NCBI GenBank assembly: GCA_046726375.1
Contig: JBKPAJ010000070.1
Location: 1 to 10,059 of the forward strand
From: DASPWV01 sp046726375
GTDB lineage: Bacteria > Acidobacteriota > Vicinamibacteria > Vicinamibacterales > UBA2999
DNA: 10,059 nucleotides
Direction of reading: 5' to 3'
Part shown: positions 5,503 to 10,059 of the stretch, piece after piece
Layout: each line of letters begins with the position of its first letter
Numbering within the stretch: the first letter of the stretch is position 1
Position numbers and translations under genes: made by a program
Notes under the pieces: generated by a model
Database searches by the model: none
Told to the model about the DNA's origin: nothing
Seen by the model: the letters and a program-made list of their open reading frames with translations, nothing else

Positions 5503-6214
5503 CGGCCACCTTGTAACCGGATCCCCAGACGGTGAGGAGCACCACGGGATTCGCCGGATCGTCTTCGATCTTTTTCCGCACGCGTTTGACCAGGGTGTCC
5601 ACGCTTCGTTCCGTCACAGCCGTCTCGTCCTTCCACACTCTGCGCAGCAGCGCCTCGCGGCTGAACACGATGCCGGGGCTGGACATCAGCACCTGCAGAA
5701 GCTGGAATTCGTGCCAGGTGAGGTCGATATCCCTGGGGCCGACCTTGACCGTGCGGCGCGCCCGATCAAGCGTGATGTGCTTGTAACGAACAACCGCTGC
5801 GCTGTCCTGCTGGGCCCGCTCGCTACTGCGGCGACGCAGCAGCGCGCGCACCCGCGCCATCAGCTCGCGGACGCCAAATGGCTTGCTCAAGTAGTCGTCA
5901 GCGCCGCTGTCGAGGCCGAGCACTTTGTCCGATTCTTCACGCCGGGCGGTCAGCATCAGAATCGGCGTGTCGGCGTTGGGCGAGTCGCGGCGAATCGCGC
6001 GACACACCGTCACGCCGTCGATGCCGGGCAGCATCACGTCGAGGATGATAAGGTCGAATTTTTCGGCGCGCGCTCTTGCCAGACCGTCCGTACCATCGGC
6101 CGATTCCACCGCTTTCGTATTCTCAAGCTGCAGGTGAAGGGTGACCAGCTCGCGAATGTTTTGCTCGTCTTCCACGACGAGCACTGTGGGCTGGCGATCA
6201 GCCGGGCTCTCCAT
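5492..6214 (-). CDS. OmpR/PhoB-family response regulator
   Basis: A 240-residue DNA-binding regulator phosphorylated by the adjoining kinase. The receiver domain has VLVVEDE (11-17; acidic pocket E15/D16), phospho-acceptor D59 in LILDVMLPG, T89 and K111 in SKPF. The C-terminal winged helix has LTWHEFQLLQVLM, an ERSVDTLVKRVRKKI recognition helix and the final WGSGYKV hairpin, as in PhoB and OmpR. ATG 6214 was chosen since the receiver then starts normally; an upstream ATG at 6268 adds 18 residues of poor codon bias and would sit in a plausible -10 box (TGAAAT, 6272-6267). AGAGG just before 6214 is a closely spaced ribosome binding site, so the choice is not certain. The gene is divergent from the exporter operon and probably controls both itself and the exporter through the half-site array at 6283-6365. 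Confidence 0.92.
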   Translation of the reverse strand: MESPADRQPTVLVVEDEQNIRELVTLHLQLENTKAVESADGTDGLARARAEKFDLIILDVMLPGIDGVTVCRAIRRDSPNADTPILMLTARREESDKVLGLDSGADDYLSKPFGVRELMARVRALLRRRSSERAQQDSAAVVRYKHITLDRARRTVKVGPRDIDLTWHEFQLLQVLMSSPGIVFSREALLRRVWKDETAVTERSVDTLVKRVRKKIEDDPANPVVLLTVWGSGYKVADVA

Positions 6215-6282
6215 ATCCTCTGTGTCGGTCAGTGTAGCGCCGGGATGCTGAAGCTCCATCTCTCCCATTTCACTCGCAACTC

Positions 6283-6365
6283 ATGGAACCCGCGTGGCGG
6301 ATATGTGACAAAAGTGTGGCAGCGCGCGCCACGGAATTGTCATGGCTGCGCCACAGGCTCGCCAC
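6283..6365. promoter_or_regulatory. Operator array of 11-bp-phased half-sites
   Basis: In the divergent region between the response regulator and the exporter operon, hexamers matching YGYCAY start every 11 bp. In the minus orientation, shown as the plus strand, they are GTGGCG (6294), GTGACA (6305), GTGGCA (6316) and a weaker ATGGAA (6283). In the plus orientation they are CGCCAC (6327), TGTCAT (6338), CGCCAC (6349) and CGCCAC (6360). The array is symmetric about position 6324. PhoB binds head-to-tail 11-bp repeats containing CTGTCAT, and OmpR-type regulators in general bind such tandem half-sites on one helix face, so the adjacent regulator is the natural ligand. That assignment is inferred; the spacing pattern is read directly from the sequence. 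Confidence 0.7.
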
Positions 6366-6387
6366 GACCTCCGCGTCTACTAAAGGT

Positions 6388-7752
6388 ATGAAAAAGCGCG
6401 CGCTGCTCGTCTTACTGGCGCTGTCGGTGATCACCGCATCGGTTGCTGCTTATTACCGCAGCGCGAGCGAAGGCAAAACTCCGCCGTTCATGACCGCCAC
6501 AGTCACCCGCGGTGATGTGGTGCAGGTCGTTGAAGCGACCGGCAAGCTCGAAGCAGTCACCACCGTTCAGGTTGGATCGCAGCTCTCCGGCACGATCGAA
6601 TCGCTCCACGCCGATTTCAATTCCCGCGTTCGCAAGGGCCAGGTGGTCGCGCGGCTGGATTCGTCCGTTATGGCGGCGCAGGTGGAGCAGGCGCAAGCCA
6701 CGCTCGTGCGGCTCAATGCCGACGTCGACCGCGCCCGCATCGCGCTCGACGACGCGCAGAACAAGCTCCGTCGCGCGAAGGAGCTCTTCGGCGCCGGTCT
6801 CATTCCCGCAACTGATTTGGAAACCGCCGACACAACCGCGCGTCAGGCCGAGGCCTCGCTCAAGGCGGCACAAGCGCAAGTCACGCAGGCGCAGGCGTCG
6901 CTGAATCAGAATCGCGTCAATTTGAGCCACACCGTCATCACCGCGCCGGTGGACGGCATTGTCATTTCGCGCAACGTGGACGTGGGCCAGACGGTAGCGG
7001 CCAGCATGTCGGCGCCGACACTGTTCGAAATCGCGAAGGACCTCACCGAGATGCAGGTCAACGCAAGTGTGGACGAATCGGACATCGGCCAGATCAAAGC
7101 CGGGCAGCACGTGACGTTCAAGGTGGATGCGTACCCGAATGACACGTTCACCGGGACGGTATCGCAGGTGCGTCTCAATCCAGTCGTCGCGCAAAACGTC
7201 GTGAGCTACGTCACGATCATCGACGTTCCGAATCGCGATCTGAAGCTGAAGCCAGGCATGACGGCAAACGTCACTGTCGAAGTGGCGCGCGCCGACAACG
7301 CCGTGCGCGTGCCGAATGCGGCGCTGCGCTTCAGGCCGACACAGGAAATGCTGCCGCAGGTTGCGCGCAACGGCGATCGTTCACCAGGCAGCGGTGAGGC
7401 GCGTGTCGCGGGTTCACAAAGCGGCAACGGCGCGCGTGCGGCGTGGCCAGGACGACAGAACGGCAACGGCAATCGCACTGCAGACGAGACGGCTGCTCGG
7501 GTCTGGACGCTTCAGGACGGACAGCTGCGTCCCGAGCGCGTGCGCACGGGAATCAGCGACGGCACCGTCACCGCGATCGTCGACGGGCAACTGGCGGAGA
7601 ACACGACTGTGATCACAGGTGTGGCGACGCCGACGACGGCGTCGAGTCAAACCACCACGTCGCCGCTGATTCCCTTCGGCGGCCGCCGGCCTGGAGCCGG
7701 CGGTGGCGCACGCCAGGGCAGCGCCACGCGATCGCCGGGGGCAGGCCGATGA
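6388..7752 (+). CDS. MacA-like periplasmic adaptor (HlyD/RND-type membrane fusion protein)
   Basis: This adaptor links an inner-membrane ABC exporter to an outer-membrane channel. The 454-residue protein starts with an N-terminal membrane anchor or signal (MKKRALLVLLALSVITASVAA, 1-21). It then has a first lipoyl half (about 51-91, ending KGQVVARLD), an alpha-helical hairpin rich in Ala and Gln (about 95-178), a second lipoyl half with ITAPVDGIVISRNVDVGQTV (184-203), and a beta-barrel domain (about 220-300, with KPGMTANVTVEV). The membrane-proximal domain is interrupted by a low-complexity Gly/Asn/Arg/Ser stretch (about 325-365), and the protein ends in a Thr/Ser then Gly/Arg tail (412-454). 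ATG 6388 was chosen for the MKKR signal; AAAGG lies only 1-2 nt upstream, which is a poor spacing. The last four bases overlap the ATPase gene. No TolC-like gene is in the window. Confidence 0.92.
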   Translation: MKKRALLVLLALSVITASVAAYYRSASEGKTPPFMTATVTRGDVVQVVEATGKLEAVTTVQVGSQLSGTIESLHADFNSRVRKGQVVARLDSSVMAAQVEQAQATLVRLNADVDRARIALDDAQNKLRRAKELFGAGLIPATDLETADTTARQAEASLKAAQAQVTQAQASLNQNRVNLSHTVITAPVDGIVISRNVDVGQTVAASMSAPTLFEIAKDLTEMQVNASVDESDIGQIKAGQHVTFKVDAYPNDTFTGTVSQVRLNPVVAQNVVSYVTIIDVPNRDLKLKPGMTANVTVEVARADNAVRVPNAALRFRPTQEMLPQVARNGDRSPGSGEARVAGSQSGNGARAAWPGRQNGNGNRTADETAARVWTLQDGQLRPERVRTGISDGTVTAIVDGQLAENTTVITGVATPTTASSQTTTSPLIPFGGRRPGAGGGARQGSATRSPGAGR

Positions 7753-8510
7753 CGCCTCTGATCTCGGTGCGCGATCTGACGAAGACGTACGATCTTGGCG
7801 AGCAGCAGGTGCGCGCGCTGCGCGGAATCACGCTCGACGTGCTGGCTGGTGAGTTCGTAGCGTTGACCGGCCCTTCGGGATCCGGCAAGTCGACGTTCAT
7901 GCACTTGCTTGGATGTCTCGATCGCGCAACGTCGGGCAGCTACTTCCTCAACGGCCGCAACGTGTCGTCGCTCGACAAGCGCGCGCTCGCCGGCGTCCGC
8001 AACACCGACATCGGCTTCGTGTTCCAGGGCTTCAATCTGCTGCCTCGCACCACGGCGCTCGAGAACGTGGAATTGCCGCTGCTCTATGCCGGCACACGCA
8101 ACTCGAAGGAACGTCGTGAGCGAGCGACGGCAGCGTTGCGCGCGGTGGGGCTTGGCGACCGGCTTGGCCATCATCCCAATCAGCTGTCTGGCGGTCAACA
8201 GCAGCGGGTGGCGGTTGCACGCGCGCTGGTCAACAACCCGAAGCTGCTGCTCGCAGACGAGCCCACCGGCAATCTCGATACGCGAACCAGCATCGAGGTG
8301 ATGGGCATCTTCCAGCGGCTCAGCGACGAACGCGGTCTCACGATTGTGCTCGTGACCCACGAGCCCGACATCGCCGAGTACGGCACCCGCATCGTGGCCT
8401 TTCGCGACGGACGCGTGCGCATGGATCATCCGGTGACGACACGGCCTCGGGCCGGCGTGGAACTGGCACGGCTCGAAGCCGAAGCCGACGATGCCGCCGA
8501 CGTGGCGTAG
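7749..8510 (+). CDS. MacB/LolD-type ABC transporter ATPase
   Basis: The ATPase powers a type VII (MacB-like, mechanotransmission) exporter. The 253-residue protein has all motifs: Walker A GPSGSGKS (41-48), Q-loop Q93 in FVFQGFNLL, signature LSGGQ (146-150), Walker B LLLADE (166-171, catalytic E171), D-loop NLD (175-177) and the H-loop H204 in LVTHEPD. The segment LLPRTTALENVELPL is typical of the MacB/LolD/FtsE group. Its ATG is part of an ATGA overlap with the adaptor stop, indicating coupled translation. The C-terminus beyond about 228 is a charged Arg/Glu/Asp tail. In E. coli MacB, the ATPase and permease are fused; here they are separate genes, as in Bacillus YknYZ. Confidence 0.95.
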   Translation: MTPLISVRDLTKTYDLGEQQVRALRGITLDVLAGEFVALTGPSGSGKSTFMHLLGCLDRATSGSYFLNGRNVSSLDKRALAGVRNTDIGFVFQGFNLLPRTTALENVELPLLYAGTRNSKERRERATAALRAVGLGDRLGHHPNQLSGGQQQRVAVARALVNNPKLLLADEPTGNLDTRTSIEVMGIFQRLSDERGLTIVLVTHEPDIAEYGTRIVAFRDGRVRMDHPVTTRPRAGVELARLEAEADDAADVA

Positions 8511-8519
8511 GAGCGATCG

Positions 8520-9740
8520 ATGTCTTTTCTGATGACGTTTGCCGTGGCGATCAAGGCGCTGCGGCGCAACGCGATGCGAACGGCGCTGACCGCGCTGGGG
8601 ATGATCATCGGCGTGGCCGCCGTCATCGTGATGGTCGCGATCGGCACCGGCGCGAGCACGTCGATCGAAAACCAGATCAAGAGCGCCGGATCGAACATCG
8701 TGATGATCAACGCCGGCGCCGGCAACTTTGGTCCCGTGCGCCAGGGGCAGGGGGCTGTCACCACGCTCACCGATGCCGATGCGGAGGCCCTGAGGCGCGA
8801 GGTGCAAGGGATTCGGTATCTCTCGCCGACGCTGAACACGCGCACGCAGATTATCGGCGAGACGTCGAACTGGAACACGCAGATCCAGGGGACGAACCAA
8901 GAGTTGCCGTCGATTCGCTCCTGGCCCATGCAGTTGGGTGCGTTCTTTACGGCGCTGGACGTGGCGAGCGCCGGCAAGGTAGTGGTGCTTGGATCAGTGA
9001 CACGCGATCAGCTGTTTGGCGCCGGCGCCGATCCGGTCGGGTCGACCGTGCGCATCAATAACCAGCCGTTTCGCGTTCTCGGCGTGCTGAGCGCGAAGGG
9101 TCAAGCCGCGATGGGTCCGGATCAGGACGACACCGCCATCGTGCCGTTCACCACAGTGCAGCGCAAGCTGCTCGGCGTGCAGCACGTCAGCGGCATCCTG
9201 GTGTCGGCTGAGGACGGCGTGTCGCTCGACAGAGTGTCGGAGCAAATCGCGGCAACGCTGCGCGCCCGGCATCGTCTCATGGACGGTGAGGAAGACGACT
9301 TCATGATCCGCACGCAGGCGGAGATGACGACGATGCTGACCTCGACGACCAACACGATGACGTATTTGCTTGCTGGCATCGCTGCGGTCTCCCTCATCGT
9401 CGGCGGCATCGGGATCATGAACATCATGCTCGTGTCGGTGACCGAGCGAACGCGCGAGATTGGACTGCGCCAGTCAGTCGGCGCCCGTGATCTCGACGTG
9501 CTCACGCAGTTTCTCGTCGAAGCGATTGTGCTCAGCCTGACGGGCGGCGCGATCGGGATCCTTCTTGGTGCGGGTGTGTCCTACGGCGTGAGTCACATGA
9601 TGCAGTGGCCGACAGTGGTCACCCCCAATTCGGTGCTGCTGTCGTTCGGTGTCGCTGCCGCGACCGGTGTGTTCTTTGGGTTCTATCCGGCACGCAAGGC
9701 CGCGGCGCTCGATCCAATTGAGGCGCTGCGATTCGAGTGA
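8520..9740 (+). CDS. MacB-type ABC transporter permease
   Basis: The 406-residue inner-membrane subunit has the MacB/FtsX topology: TM1 (about 21-42), a large periplasmic MacB-PCD domain (about 43-275), and TM2 (281-307), TM3 (about 330-358) and TM4 (about 371-391). The cytoplasmic loop between TM2 and TM3 has ERTREIGLRQSVGA (309-322 region), which couples to the ATPase, and the C-terminus is PARKAAALDPIEALRFE, both hallmarks of the family. ATG 8520 follows AGGAG (8509-8513) with 6 nt spacing; this ribosome binding site overlaps the stop codon of the ATPase gene, so the three genes form one operon. The substrate of MacB-type exporters varies (macrolides, peptides, lipopeptides, siderophores) and cannot be told from sequence here. 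Confidence 0.95.
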   Translation: MSFLMTFAVAIKALRRNAMRTALTALGMIIGVAAVIVMVAIGTGASTSIENQIKSAGSNIVMINAGAGNFGPVRQGQGAVTTLTDADAEALRREVQGIRYLSPTLNTRTQIIGETSNWNTQIQGTNQELPSIRSWPMQLGAFFTALDVASAGKVVVLGSVTRDQLFGAGADPVGSTVRINNQPFRVLGVLSAKGQAAMGPDQDDTAIVPFTTVQRKLLGVQHVSGILVSAEDGVSLDRVSEQIAATLRARHRLMDGEEDDFMIRTQAEMTTMLTSTTNTMTYLLAGIAAVSLIVGGIGIMNIMLVSVTERTREIGLRQSVGARDLDVLTQFLVEAIVLSLTGGAIGILLGAGVSYGVSHMMQWPTVVTPNSVLLSFGVAAATGVFFGFYPARKAAALDPIEALRFE

Positions 9741-9863
9741 TCGGTCAGCGCCAACGCTTAAGTCGGCCAACCATGCTGTGGCGCCGGACTGTTACCTCGG
9801 CTCGAACAGTGCTCGCAGACTTCGAATCTGGCGCAGGAAGCACCGTAGCGCCGGCTCACGGGC

Positions 9864-9940
9864 GTTCCTCGCATCGGTTCCTCACGTGGGTTCCTCACGG
9901 ACGGACACGGAGTTCCTGACGGTAGTTTCTCGTGTGGGTT
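9864..9940. repeat. 13-bp-period GTTCCTC repeats
   Basis: Copies start at 9864 (GTTCCTCGCATCG), 9877 (GTTCCTCACGTGG), 9890 (GTTCCTCACGG, followed by an insertion that makes this unit 22 bp), 9912 (GTTCCTGACGGTA), 9925 (GTTTCTCGTGTGG) and 9938 (GTT, truncated). Four of the five complete spacings are 13 bp. The copies are diverged and too short and close to be a CRISPR array. Function unknown. Confidence 0.6.
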
Positions 9941-9962
9941 GAATCCTTGAATTTCGCAACGT

Positions 9963-9997
9963 CGGAAGTTCGGAACTTGGGACCTTAGGAACTTCGG
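9963..9997. repeat. 8-bp tandem repeat, inverted relative of the tract at 2313
   Basis: Units are CGGAAGTT, CGGAACTT, GGGACCTT, AGGAACTT and CGG. The first unit is the exact reverse complement of AACTTCCG at 2313-2320, and the others are close variants, so this belongs to the same repeat family in the opposite orientation. It lies between the permease gene and the putative gene start at 10042. Confidence 0.65.
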
Positions 9998-10041
9998 ATG
10001 ACGCCGCGCAGGGTCACCTTAGCGGCGCTAGAAAGGACAGC

Positions 10042-10059
10042 GTGAAATTCGGCAGCGGA
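10042..10059 (+). CDS. Possible 5' end of a rightward gene (partial)
   Basis: AAAGGA (10032-10037) stands 4 nt before a GTG at 10042, and the frame is open to the window edge (MKFGSG, six codons). The start signal is reasonable, but the visible coding part is too short to identify a product or to exclude chance. Confidence 0.3.

Larger units (their letters stand above)
9741..10041. other. Intergenic region with two repeat tracts after the exporter operon
   Basis: No convincing gene or terminator is visible. Bases 9741-9860 are unremarkable, with a 6-bp inverted repeat ACTGTT/AACAGT (9788-9793 and 9805-9810) too weak to call a terminator. Bases 9864-9940 hold GTTCCTC-type repeats and 9963-9997 hold 8-bp repeats. 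An open frame running from the permease end to 9942 has an Arg/Ser-rich, frame-shadow composition and no ribosome binding site. Confidence 0.6.

Noticed and set aside
6215..6268. ATG 6268 as the start of the response regulator
   Set aside because: It adds 18 residues with weak codon bias ahead of a receiver domain that already begins normally from ATG 6214, and it would fall in the likely -10 region. It remains possible, because the ribosome binding site at 6214 is close.
7647..8900. 417-codon leftward open frame opposite the ATPase and permease genes
   Set aside because: The translation is Arg/His/Gly-rich with no motif and spans two well-supported genes on the other strand.
9788..9810. ACTGTT/AACAGT inverted repeat as terminator of the exporter operon
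   Set aside because: The stem is only 6 bp with an 11-nt loop and no following T-run.
9864..9940. CRISPR array
   Set aside because: The units are 13 bp, diverged and contiguous, with no spacers of the usual length and no cas genes.
9649..9942. 97-codon open frame running from inside the permease gene into the gap
   Set aside because: It starts in another frame of a real gene, lacks a ribosome binding site, and ends in the GTTCCTC repeats; the composition looks non-coding.

Overview
This is a high-GC bacterial chromosomal window. The genes have diderm-type architecture (periplasmic adaptor, split MacB-type exporter, two-component system). Gene styles and the 8-bp-period intergenic repeats fit an acidobacterium of the Vicinamibacteria type, but that placement is an inference from general appearance and not from a marker gene. 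I see no phage, transposase, CRISPR, rRNA or tRNA feature.

Layout from the left. (1) The start of a leftward gene leaves the window at base 1. Divergent from it is a secreted lysyl-oxidase-family copper amine oxidase (99-1061) that keeps the copper histidines and both cofactor residues. (2) A 150-bp gap (1062-1211) is filled by 8-bp-periodic repeats and a long imperfect hairpin. Beyond it, two leftward small genes encode a 65-aa acidic disordered protein and a 140-aa protein with a Lys/Arg-rich histone-H1-like tail. (3) A rightward 130-aa exported protein (1921-2313) converges on msrB; the 35 bp between their stop codons is again an 8-bp-period repeat. (4) msrB and a 266-aa exported helical protein form a leftward operon, divergent from tadA. 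The two directions appear to share one symmetric -10 element. (5) tadA overlaps tail-to-tail with a sensor histidine kinase, which overlaps its OmpR/PhoB-type response regulator. (6) Divergent from the regulator lies a three-gene exporter operon: a MacA-like adaptor, an ABC ATPase (ATGA overlap) and a MacB-type permease. (7) The last 300 bp carry two repeat tracts and probably the first codons of another rightward gene.

The two-component system and the exporter look like one regulatory unit: the kinase senses an envelope signal, the regulator acts on the shared divergent promoter, and the exporter removes or secretes a substrate. Strong support comes from that intergenic region. It carries seven clear and one weak copies of a YGYCAY half-site, every one exactly 11 bp from the next: four pointing toward the regulator gene and four toward the exporter. 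Direct repeats of 11 bp containing TGTCAT/TGTCAC are the known architecture of PhoB-type binding sites. This operator array and the octamer-period repeats that exactly fill convergent gene gaps are the two most interesting observations here.
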